Shown here: positions 1-6,130 of the stretch, piece after piece | Layout: the number at the start of each line of letters is the position of its first letter | Position numbering within the stretch: the stretch's first letter is position 1 | NCBI GenBank assembly: GCA_002347905.1 | Contig: DDYJ01000090.1 | Location: forward strand, 1-8,634 | From: Comamonadaceae bacterium UBA2237 | GTDB lineage: Bacteria > Pseudomonadota > Gammaproteobacteria > Burkholderiales > Burkholderiaceae_C | Reading direction: 5' to 3' | DNA length: 8,634 nucleotides | Position numbers and translations under genes: made by a program | The notes under the pieces: generated by a model | What the model was told of the DNA's origin: nothing | The model's input: the letters and a program-made list of their open reading frames with translations, nothing else | Database searches by the model: none

Positions 1-1019
1 CGCACACCGCGGAGATTGTGAAACGATGGGGTGCCAATGCAGGTAAGTTAGACAAAGACCGTGATTTGATTGCCGATTTCAAATCAGCAGGCTTTACATA
101 TGCTGCCGACAAAACCTCTTTAGATGCGGTGAATACCGCACAAACAAATAAGTTGTTGGGCTTGTTTGCTTATTCGAATATGAATGTCGCCTTAGACAAA
201 ATCGACGGCCGCAGAGGAAAGAAAAATGGCGTCAAAGGCAGCGTGGTCGACGACTTTGGTTTCCCCGACCAGCCTATGCTGGAAGAGATGACAACCAAAG
301 CGCTAGACGTGTTATCCAAAGAGAAAAATGGATTTGTGCTGATGGTCGAAGGTGCTTCCATCGACAAGCAAGCCCACAACATGGATACCGAGCGCTGGAT
401 TTTGGACACTATTGAATTTGACAATGCCGTTCGCGTCGGACACGCTTTTGCGCAAAAACGTGGGGACACCCTAGTGATCATCACTGCGGACCACGAAGTA
501 TCGGGTGTATCTTTGATAGGTGGTTCTGTCGTCAGCGACAACAAATTATCGGAATTGGCAAAAGAAGGTGGCGTAGCCAATTTGCGCGACAAAGTAGTTG
601 GTGTCTATGAAAAAGCAGGATTTCCCAAATACCGTCTAGCAAACGACGGCTATCCTGAAATGACCAATGTTGATAACCGTCTGTTGGTCGGATATGGTGC
701 CAACAGCGACCGCCATGAAGATTGGCGCACCAATGACCGCCCTATTCAAGACAGCCAGCAACCTTTCTACAAGTCAGAACCTCTGTCTGTCTACCCCGCA
801 GACCCTAGTGCGCGCGATACCGAGGGCAAATTCATGGTGACTGGACAAGTCCCTGGAAATAGCGGCGTGCACACTGCCAGTGATATTCCATTGTCTGCAT
901 TTGGACCAGGTGCTTGGTCTTTCACCGGCGTGATGGACAACACAGATGTATTCTTTATTTTGGGGCAAGCCGCTGTGAAAGGCGTGCGCATTCCTAAAGG
1001 ATTTACTGCTGGCAAATAA
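1..1019 (+). CDS. Alkaline phosphatase (PhoA superfamily), 5' partial
   Basis: Secreted or periplasmic phosphomonoesterase that releases inorganic phosphate from organic phosphate esters, using two zinc ions and usually one magnesium. The frame is open from the window edge (codons for HTAEIV precede the GTG at 18), so the GTG is not the start and the N-terminus is missing. Visible metal-ligand motifs match the E. coli PhoA set: EGASIDKQAH at 348-377 (Glu, Asp, His; compare E322, D327, H331), TADHE at 483-497 (Asp, His; D369, H370), and the late His in SGVHT at 870-872 (H412). The nucleophilic serine, the first metal Asp and the phosphate-binding Arg should lie upstream of the window. About 339 residues are present, so roughly the C-terminal two-thirds of a usual 450-500 residue enzyme. 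It is followed by a hairpin terminator. The family is clear; the exact subfamily (E. coli-like or Bacillus-like) is not resolved. Confidence 0.93.
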   Translation, partial: HTAEIVKRWGANAGKLDKDRDLIADFKSAGFTYAADKTSLDAVNTAQTNKLLGLFAYSNMNVALDKIDGRRGKKNGVKGSVVDDFGFPDQPMLEEMTTKALDVLSKEKNGFVLMVEGASIDKQAHNMDTERWILDTIEFDNAVRVGHAFAQKRGDTLVIITADHEVSGVSLIGGSVVSDNKLSELAKEGGVANLRDKVVGVYEKAGFPKYRLANDGYPEMTNVDNRLLVGYGANSDRHEDWRTNDRPIQDSQQPFYKSEPLSVYPADPSARDTEGKFMVTGQVPGNSGVHTASDIPLSAFGPGAWSFTGVMDNTDVFFILGQAAVKGVRIPKGFTAGK

Positions 1020-1025
1020 AAGGCG

Positions 1026-1060
1026 GGCACCCACATTATCTTTGGGTGCCTATCTATTTA
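1026..1060 (+). terminator. Probable intrinsic terminator after the alkaline phosphatase gene
   Basis: An 8-bp perfect stem, GGCACCCA at 1026-1033 pairing with TGGGTGCC at 1043-1050, with a 9-base loop. It starts 7 bases after the stop codon and is followed by a T-rich but interrupted tail (tatctattta). The broken T-run makes it weaker than the terminator at 8487. It ends only about 14 bases before the GTG start of the next gene, which leaves no room for a promoter between them, so either read-through or a promoter inside the upstream gene must supply that gene. Confidence 0.6.
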
Positions 1061-1064
1061 AATT

Positions 1065-1802
1065 GTGTTCATCACCTATCTGCGACTTCTCTACGCTTTT
1101 TTAAAAGCATTCTGGATTTTGTTTGTTCAATTTCCACAATTAGACAAGACCTCACAAAGCCTAGCCATTCAAAAGTGGTCTGCGGACACCTTAAATCTTT
1201 TGGGTATTTCTGTAGAGGTGATGGGTGCCGTTGACACCACTACTTCGAATACGCCGCGTTTATTGGTTGCCAACCATATTTCTTGGCTTGATCCGTTAGT
1301 GATTCAAACATTGCAACACAGTATTTTTGTAGCCAAACAAGAGGTCAGCCAATGGCCAGTCGTAGGCCATATCGCCAAAGGGTGTGATGTGGTGTTTGTC
1401 AACCGCGGGTCCCCCAGCTCTGCGCGCAAGATGGTGCAGAGCATGAAAGCAGCTTTACAAAAAAACATGTGTGTCGCTGGATTTCCAGAAGGCACCAGCA
1501 CCGAAGGACACACAGTAGGTTTCTTCCATTCCAATTTGTTTGAGGTAGCAGTAGCCAACACATGCGAAGTGATTGCGCTCAGTCTTCGCTACAAAGACCC
1601 ATCGACGCAAGCCATGCGCCTTGAACCGGCATTTGTTGGCGATATTGGTTTTTTGCAGTCGCTGCACCGTGTAATTTGCGCGCCACCGATGGTGGTGCAA
1701 GTCGTGGTGTCAGAACCCATTAGGACCGATGGTCATACGCGCCGTTCATTGGCGCAACTAGCGCAAAGCAAAGTGGAAGCGCAACTCCAATCGCTTCAAT
1801 AG
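1065..1802 (+). CDS. PlsC-type 1-acyl-sn-glycerol-3-phosphate (lysophospholipid) acyltransferase
   Basis: Membrane-bound acyltransferase of 245 residues that probably transfers an acyl chain to a lysophospholipid such as lysophosphatidic acid, forming phosphatidic acid on the inner face of the inner membrane. An N-terminal hydrophobic segment (about residues 3-23) is followed by the family blocks: the catalytic HX4D motif in NHISWLDP (His71, Asp76), the FVNRG block (111-115) and the FPEGT block (140-144, substrate phosphate binding). Length is normal for PlsC. The GTG at 1065 is the earliest standard start codon after the in-frame stop at 1017; no convincing Shine-Dalgarno is visible, and the next in-frame ATG (codon 53) would remove the hydrophobic anchor. 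The stop codon abuts the stop of the opposing gene. An ornithine-lipid (OlsA-like) or other lyso-lipid acyltransferase role cannot be excluded. Confidence 0.88.
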   Translation: MFITYLRLLYAFLKAFWILFVQFPQLDKTSQSLAIQKWSADTLNLLGISVEVMGAVDTTTSNTPRLLVANHISWLDPLVIQTLQHSIFVAKQEVSQWPVVGHIAKGCDVVFVNRGSPSSARKMVQSMKAALQKNMCVAGFPEGTSTEGHTVGFFHSNLFEVAVANTCEVIALSLRYKDPSTQAMRLEPAFVGDIGFLQSLHRVICAPPMVVQVVVSEPIRTDGHTRRSLAQLAQSKVEAQLQSLQ

Positions 1803-2279
1803 TTAAATGAAATCTGGGTTGATCACATTGAGTAGCAGAATTTCAGAATACTCGTCACGTACCCGCGAGCGCAACCACCATACTGCGCCTTTGCGAATGG
1901 CACAACTGTGCTCTTGCATACCCAAAAGCTTTGCTGCTATCTCACCCAAATAAGGTTGATGTCCCACCAAAAGAATAGGTCCCTTGCCTTGCGGGCCTTT
2001 TTCAAGATCCCATTTGATCAATGCGAGCACTTCTTCTGCGCTGGTGTCAGGTACCAACTCATCGCGCAATTTGTATTTGCGATTCAAGGCTTTAGCAGTT
2101 TGTTCGGTTCTTCTTGCAGGGCTGACCAAAATCCGCGCACCTTCGGGTAGATGTCGGTCTAGCCAAGCCGCCATTCGAACAGCTTGTTTTTCTCCTTTGA
2201 CCGTAAGTTGACGCGAGAGGTCATCTTCTCCTTCTGCGGCCATTTCTGCATCTGCATGACGCCATAAAATCAAATCCAT
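1803..2279 (-). CDS. sixA: Phosphohistidine phosphatase SixA
   Basis: Small histidine phosphatase (158 residues; E. coli SixA is about the same size) of the phosphoglycerate-mutase-like superfamily. Known SixA proteins remove phosphate from phosphohistidines, such as the HPt domain of ArcB or the nitrogen-PTS carrier NPr. Catalytic residues are visible: Arg7-His8 in LILWRHA (an RHA variant of the RHG motif, typical of SixA), Arg56 in SPARRTEQTA, and His107 in LLVGHQP. There is no extra domain or signal peptide, so it is cytoplasmic. A good ribosome binding site (AAAGGTG, 2284-2290) precedes the ATG at 2279. It is the last gene of the minus-strand run, 37 bases after the TRAP permease, and is probably co-transcribed with it. 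Which phosphohistidine protein it serves here cannot be told from the window. Confidence 0.9.
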   Translation of the reverse strand: MDLILWRHADAEMAAEGEDDLSRQLTVKGEKQAVRMAAWLDRHLPEGARILVSPARRTEQTAKALNRKYKLRDELVPDTSAEEVLALIKWDLEKGPQGKGPILLVGHQPYLGEIAAKLLGMQEHSCAIRKGAVWWLRSRVRDEYSEILLLNVINPDFI

Positions 2280-2283
2280 GATG

Positions 2284-2290
2284 CACCTTT
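2284..2290 (-). promoter_or_regulatory. Ribosome binding site of sixA
   Basis: Read on the minus strand, AAAGGTG lies just upstream of the ATG at 2279 and fixes that start. It lies in the short gap after the TRAP permease, so sixA can be translated independently on a shared transcript. Confidence 0.6.
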
Positions 2291-2316
2291 ATTTAACTGC
2301 ATTGTTGCAAAGCCAG

Positions 2317-4095
2317 TTAATTAGCCATTTTGCCCAGATACTCGGGCAAGCCTGTTGCGAGGATCGGCAACCAAGAAATCATCAGAGTTCCGACAAATAT
2401 AGCCAACAATGCAGGAAGAACGGATAGAGCAACTTTACGAATCGGTTGTTTAAAGACGGCAGATGCAAAGAATATATTCATACCAGCAGGAGGGCATAAA
2501 AATCCCATCTCCATATTGGCCAGGAAAATAATGCCGAAATGTACGGGGTCTATTCCGTAACTGATTGCTAGAGGAAGAAGTAATGGCACCAGCACAACAA
2601 TGGCGGCATATATTTCCATCAAAGCACCAGCCATGAATAAAAATACATTGAGCGCTAATAGAAATACTAACTTGTTTTGCGTAATACCTTGCACCCAGTC
2701 GATGGCTAAATCTGGAATGCCAGCGTCCACCAAATAATTGGTCAACCCCAAAGCCATACCTAATATCAACATCACGCCACCGATAATTTGTGCGCATTGC
2801 GATAAGCACTCCCCCATCAATCGCCAATTCAATTCTTTATGTGCGATCGATTGTGTGAGCACCGCATAGGTAGCCGTCAATGCAGCGCTCTCTGTGGGCG
2901 TTGCCAATCCGCTGACCAAAGAACCGATGGCTACAAAAGGTGCCAATATTTCCCATTTCGCTTGGCTAAGCGCATTGCTTAAAGACAAATTTTGTGCATG
3001 GTTTGCTGCTTGCTCCACCCGAACGCGCAAATAGCCGCCAAATAGCAAAAGGCAAACCACCATCACCATGGCGGGCACCAAACCAGCTAGAAACATAGTG
3101 TTGATGGGTACCCGCGCGATGATGGCGTACATGATCAATGGCACCGATGGCGCAAGCAATACGCCTAATGCACTGGCACTGGTGATCAAACTGATGCTTC
3201 GCTGTTCGGGATAGCCTGCATTCCTAAGCAAAGGCAGTAGCAAACCACCCAAAGCCAAAATGGTGACGCCACTGCCACCTGTAAAAGCCGTGAAGAATGA
3301 GCATAAAACGGTCGCCGCAATCACAGTCCCCAATACGCCTTGTCCAAAAAAAGCTATGAACACAACACCTAGACGTTTTGCCGCATCCGTTTTAGCGAAC
3401 ACTAAGCCCGCCAGAGTAAATAAGGGCAAAGCAGGTAGAGAGGGGTTAACAGTAATTTGGTAATGCGATAGCGCTATGGAAGCAAAAGGCAAACCGTCAC
3501 TTGCAAACAAAGCCAAAGCCAGGCCACCAAGAACAACAAAGATAGGTGCACCGCATAACAAGGCGGCAACCAATACAAATACGCAAGGCCAAAGAATAAC
3601 GACTTCGCCATCCAACCAAGCGGCACATGTAATACCCACAATCGGCCAAAGTAAAGCAAACGCAACCTTGTGACGTGGGTTATCTTGTCCGCGTCCAGCC
3701 AACTTGGCACCCAATATGGCAAATCCCAAAGGCATAGTGACTTGCAACCACCACACAGGAATACCGTAGGCTAGTTCCTTAGGAGAAACAATTTCACTCA
3801 AAACAAACTGGCAACTGGCCCAAGTTAGCACACCGCAAATCACTCCAGCGGCGATATGTGCAAACTGTTCACCATGCGCAAACAATCGCCCCAAACTGGT
3901 CAAGTGTCCATGACGTTCTGCAGCAATGGCGCCCCACATCGCCAACACCAATCCCATGTGCTGAACGAAAAGTGGCGCATTCTCAATACCCTTTCCCACA
4001 AATGGACGGGCCACAATCTCAACTAAGGGAATGACCGCCATCAACACCAATGCGAGTGATGCAATGGCTTCGTCAATACGTCCGAAGTAGCGCAT
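2317..4095 (-). CDS. Fused TRAP transporter permease (DctQ-DctM, 'TatQM' type)
   Basis: Inner-membrane permease of a TRAP transporter, which imports its substrate from a periplasmic binding protein using a sodium or proton gradient. It has 592 residues and is strongly hydrophobic throughout. Residues about 1-130 look like the small DctQ subunit (four membrane helices, with a charged HGHLTSLGR loop). A linking hydrophobic stretch follows, and from about residue 165 the protein is a DctM large subunit. DctM-like signatures include TGGSGVTILALGG, LLAPSVPLIMYAI, and the repeat-related ATPTESAALTATYAV and CPPAGMNIFF segments. Separate DctQ and DctM proteins run about 160-200 and 420-430 residues, so the length fits a fusion. 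The ATG overlaps the stop of the binding-protein gene by one base (TAATG), indicating translational coupling. A weak purine-rich GGGA lies about 9 bases upstream of the start. Confidence 0.92.
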   Translation of the reverse strand: MRYFGRIDEAIASLALVLMAVIPLVEIVARPFVGKGIENAPLFVQHMGLVLAMWGAIAAERHGHLTSLGRLFAHGEQFAHIAAGVICGVLTWASCQFVLSEIVSPKELAYGIPVWWLQVTMPLGFAILGAKLAGRGQDNPRHKVAFALLWPIVGITCAAWLDGEVVILWPCVFVLVAALLCGAPIFVVLGGLALALFASDGLPFASIALSHYQITVNPSLPALPLFTLAGLVFAKTDAAKRLGVVFIAFFGQGVLGTVIAATVLCSFFTAFTGGSGVTILALGGLLLPLLRNAGYPEQRSISLITSASALGVLLAPSVPLIMYAIIARVPINTMFLAGLVPAMVMVVCLLLFGGYLRVRVEQAANHAQNLSLSNALSQAKWEILAPFVAIGSLVSGLATPTESAALTATYAVLTQSIAHKELNWRLMGECLSQCAQIIGGVMLILGMALGLTNYLVDAGIPDLAIDWVQGITQNKLVFLLALNVFLFMAGALMEIYAAIVVLVPLLLPLAISYGIDPVHFGIIFLANMEMGFLCPPAGMNIFFASAVFKQPIRKVALSVLPALLAIFVGTLMISWLPILATGLPEYLGKMAN

Positions 4096-5108
4096 TATTT
4101 TTTCCCGCTTCTATAGGCTTTTAGATGCTTGAATACTTCGTCAAAAGTCTCTGCTGGTACTAAGTTTCCACGAATACGCGGGTATAGCTTTTCAGCCAAA
4201 TCACTCCACTCACGGAGTTGCTCTGCATTGGGTTTATTGACAACCAAGCCGCGTTTTTTCATCGCGTCAACCGCCTCTTCGACTTCTTGGCGCGCTTTGA
4301 TACGAATTTGTGCGCCAGCTTTTTCACCTGCAGATTTGAGCGCTTGTTGCCCTGCAGGTGTCATATCGTCCCAAGCTTTTTGTGTCACTACCAAGGCACC
4401 CACGACTGGCGCCCAATTGATCTCCAACATATTGGGCGCTGTATTGAATACTTGTGTTGCCAAAGCAAAGTAAGGGGTAGAAGGCACCACATTGATCATG
4501 CCAGTTTGAATAGCCGGCAAGATATCTGCGGTTTCCAAAGGGACAGGTGTGTATCCAAGGCTTTTCATAATTTCTTGTTGCTCACTCTCACCAGCAAAAG
4601 AAAAGAATTTCATTTTTTTGAAATCGTCTGGACGAAAAACAGGATCTTTTGAAAAGAACCGGACCCAACCTGCATCACCCCAGGCTAAAACAATGAAGCC
4701 TTTGTCTAAGAACTTCTTTTCCATCGCAGGCCGCATTTTTTCGCGCACATAATCGACTTCTTCCCAACTCTTAAATAGCAAGGGCATAGATTGCAAAGCG
4801 CTGATGGAGGGCTCTATCTCATTTAACCCGACAACAGACAACAACGCACCTTGAAGTTGCCCTATGCGCATACGGCGGGCCAACTCTGCCTCTCCGCCTT
4901 GGCTGCCATCTGGAAACACCACATACTTGGCATTACCACCTTGGGCAGCACGCCATGCTTCCCCTACTTCCATTAACTGGCGGTGATAAAGCGAATTTTT
5001 TGGAGCCAGCGTTCCAATGCGAAAAGGTTTATCAGCTGCCAATGCGCCATAGCTTGTGAGCAGGCAAACCAATAGAGAAGTTAATGTACGAAAAACTGGT
5101 GTCCACAT
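4095..5108 (-). CDS. TRAP transporter periplasmic solute-binding protein (DctP family, TatP-like)
   Basis: Extracytoplasmic receptor of the TRAP system; it captures the substrate and delivers it to the fused permease encoded next. With the start chosen here it has 337 residues, normal for DctP. It begins with a Sec signal peptide: Arg7, a hydrophobic core at about 8-21, and ALA at 22-24 before the mature ADKPFRIG. Family features are the opening RIGTLAPKNS, the FPDGSQGGE segment (65-73), the conserved ligand-contacting arginine expected in the GWVRFFS stretch (Arg150), and the hinge-like ADILPAIQTGMINVV region. The ATG at 5108 is preferred over a TTG at 5114 because AAAGG (5115-5119) sits 6 bases before the ATG but touches the TTG. 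The gene lies between a TatT-type lipoprotein gene and the permease gene, so it is probably the TatP receptor of a TPAT system. A hydrophobic or unusual ligand is possible but unproven. Confidence 0.92.
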   Translation of the reverse strand: MWTPVFRTLTSLLVCLLTSYGALAADKPFRIGTLAPKNSLYHRQLMEVGEAWRAAQGGNAKYVVFPDGSQGGEAELARRMRIGQLQGALLSVVGLNEIEPSISALQSMPLLFKSWEEVDYVREKMRPAMEKKFLDKGFIVLAWGDAGWVRFFSKDPVFRPDDFKKMKFFSFAGESEQQEIMKSLGYTPVPLETADILPAIQTGMINVVPSTPYFALATQVFNTAPNMLEINWAPVVGALVVTQKAWDDMTPAGQQALKSAGEKAGAQIRIKARQEVEEAVDAMKKRGLVVNKPNAEQLREWSDLAEKLYPRIRGNLVPAETFDEVFKHLKAYRSGKK

Positions 5109-5114
5109 ATCCAA

Positions 5115-5119
5115 CCTTT
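5115..5119 (-). promoter_or_regulatory. Ribosome binding site that decides the binding-protein start
   Basis: Minus-strand AAAGG is placed 6 bases before the ATG at 5108 and overlaps the TAA stop codon (5118-5120) of the upstream lipoprotein gene. The overlap implies coupled translation of the two genes. It leaves zero spacing to the alternative TTG at 5114, which is why that codon was rejected as the start. Confidence 0.7.
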
Positions 5120-6008
5120 AAAAAAGATCATCCGTTATTTCAATCAACCATGTTGCGCGTTCGCGCATCACTTCATTTTCTAAATTGCGATGGGTCTTCG
5201 CTATTTGAAGTGCCTCATTCAACCACTGGACAAAGATTTCTTTGTCTTGTTTTTTTAGCGCAATACTTTCCGCTTTGGCCACCCAAGGGCCTGCACTTTC
5301 GCCATTGCTTTGCGCAATCGCTTGGTTGAAATATTTTTCTGCAAGTACCACAGAGCCACCAGGCCGAGACGCTTCAAAAGTTCCCATCAAACTGGTGAGT
5401 CCACCTCGGTTGAAATCTGGATTTTTCTTCCAGGCCAATGTAGCCAAATTAACCGCCAAAGGTAGATCCGCCACTTTGTCGGGATCGTCTTTGGACAGTG
5501 AAATAAAACCTCCCCAAGACGCAGCAGCCCAATACGCTAAACCAACGTGGTCTTGCCTCAATCGCGCCAAAAGCTGCGGGTCATTTTTAACAAGTGCTTG
5601 TTTGAACCCTGGCAGAGAAATTTCTAACGCACGCATGGCGTGTTGGTTCGCCCTCCAATACAAGCGTGCAGCGCGCTCTCGCATGCGTTGCGCGGCTTTG
5701 GCGTCTTGCGACTCGATTTTTTCGGCATCAAAAGCTACGAAGGCATAGGCATACTGGGTAAAGCCTACGGCTACAGATTCAGCCAGCTTTAGATTGCCAG
5801 GCGTTTCTTTGAGTACAGACTCAGACAGCTTTAAATAAAAGGCACTGGCTTCACGCGCCAAAAGAATATCGTCTTCGTCTGATTGCCCTTGTGAAGCCAA
5901 AGCATCGGCGGCTTTGTCCACCACAAAAGGCCTAACTGCGCATCCGACAAGTGCTTGAATAGAAAGCAGCACCACACAGTAATAGGCCAAACGCTGAAAT
6001 CTATGCAT
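5118..6008 (-). CDS. TRAP transporter TatT-component family lipoprotein
   Basis: Predicted lipoprotein of 296 residues that looks like the TatT ('TRAP transporter associated TPR') family, typified by T. pallidum Tp0956. That protein is an alpha-helical, TPR-like trimer that pairs with its TRAP binding protein. The signal peptide has Arg6, a hydrophobic stretch at about 8-21 and a lipobox LVGC with Cys23 as the lipidated residue; Ala at +2 suggests outer-membrane localisation. The rest is nearly all helical, in Ala/Leu/Lys/Glu-rich blocks: an opening DILLAREASAFYLKLSES helix, then LKLAESVAVGFTQYAYAFV, WRANQHAMRALEIS, LAYWAAASWGGFISLS, and a last TPR-like unit around AEKYFNQAIAQSNGES. It is the first gene of the operon; its stop codon overlaps the binding-protein ribosome site. 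The start ATG at 6008 has no obvious Shine-Dalgarno. Assignment rests on these sequence features plus the TRAP neighbours; it is not a Tat (twin-arginine) component. Confidence 0.85.
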   Translation of the reverse strand: MHRFQRLAYYCVVLLSIQALVGCAVRPFVVDKAADALASQGQSDEDDILLAREASAFYLKLSESVLKETPGNLKLAESVAVGFTQYAYAFVAFDAEKIESQDAKAAQRMRERAARLYWRANQHAMRALEISLPGFKQALVKNDPQLLARLRQDHVGLAYWAAASWGGFISLSKDDPDKVADLPLAVNLATLAWKKNPDFNRGGLTSLMGTFEASRPGGSVVLAEKYFNQAIAQSNGESAGPWVAKAESIALKKQDKEIFVQWLNEALQIAKTHRNLENEVMRERATWLIEITDDLF

Positions 6009-6040
6009 TGAATTTTTGCGCGATAGTTATTTAGTATTCG

Positions 6041-6074
6041 ACTTTACACATTTTTTATGAATGAACCGTGACAA
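6041..6074 (-). promoter_or_regulatory. Candidate Pho-box-like site plus -10 for the TRAP operon (weak)
   Basis: Read on the minus strand, TTGTCACGGTTCATTCAT (6074-6057) matches the E. coli PhoB consensus CTGTCATAAATCTGTCAT at 11 of 18 positions by my count. Matches are good in the TGTCA core of the first half and only partial in the second. A -10-like TAAAGT (6046-6041) follows 10 bases later, the spacing seen at PhoB-activated promoters such as E. coli phoA. Transcription would then start some 26 bases before the lipoprotein ATG. The match is weak and the region AT-rich, so chance is a real possibility. Confidence 0.25.
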
Positions 6075-6114
6075 AAGTCATGAATTTGCCACGAAGAAAG
6101 TAGATGATTTCGTT

Positions 6115-6123
6115 AAAAGGAAG
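6115..6123 (+). promoter_or_regulatory. Ribosome binding site that decides the PPK2 start
   Basis: AAAAGGAAG lies 7 bases upstream of the ATG at 6131. An earlier in-frame ATG at 6104 lies upstream of this site and has no comparable signal, so 6131 is the likely start. Confidence 0.75.
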
Positions 6124-6130
6124 TTTCTAT

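Larger units (their letters stand above)
6009..6130. promoter_or_regulatory. Divergent intergenic region between TRAP operon and PPK2 gene
   Basis: This 122-base AT-rich gap separates two divergently transcribed units, so promoters for both should lie here. It holds a Pho-box-like site with a -10-like hexamer facing the TRAP operon, an overlapping TGAC-N4-GTCA palindrome (6069-6080), and the PPK2 ribosome site. I could not pick a convincing -35/-10 pair for PPK2. Confidence 0.55.

Noticed and set aside
170..592. Long antisense open frame within the alkaline phosphatase gene
   Set aside because: Ser/Thr-rich translation without any recognisable motif, fully inside a well-supported gene on the other strand. 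The same applies to the antisense frame at 5242-5748 inside the lipoprotein gene.
1739..1755. GCGCC / GGCGC hairpin near the end of the acyltransferase gene as a terminator
   Set aside because: Only 5 pairs, inside the coding region, and no T-run on either strand.
2293..2320. Inverted repeat TTAACTG / CAGTTAA after the permease gene as a terminator
   Set aside because: Only 7 AT-rich pairs with a 14-base loop and no T-run; the stem overlaps the permease stop codon. Probably not functional.
5109..5114. TTG at 5114 as the start of the TRAP binding protein
   Set aside because: The ribosome site AAAGG touches this codon, leaving no spacing; the ATG at 5108 has a 6-base spacing and gives a normal signal peptide.
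6104..6130. ATG at 6104 as the PPK2 start
   Set aside because: The clear Shine-Dalgarno AAAAGGAAG lies downstream of it and is correctly placed for the ATG at 6131.
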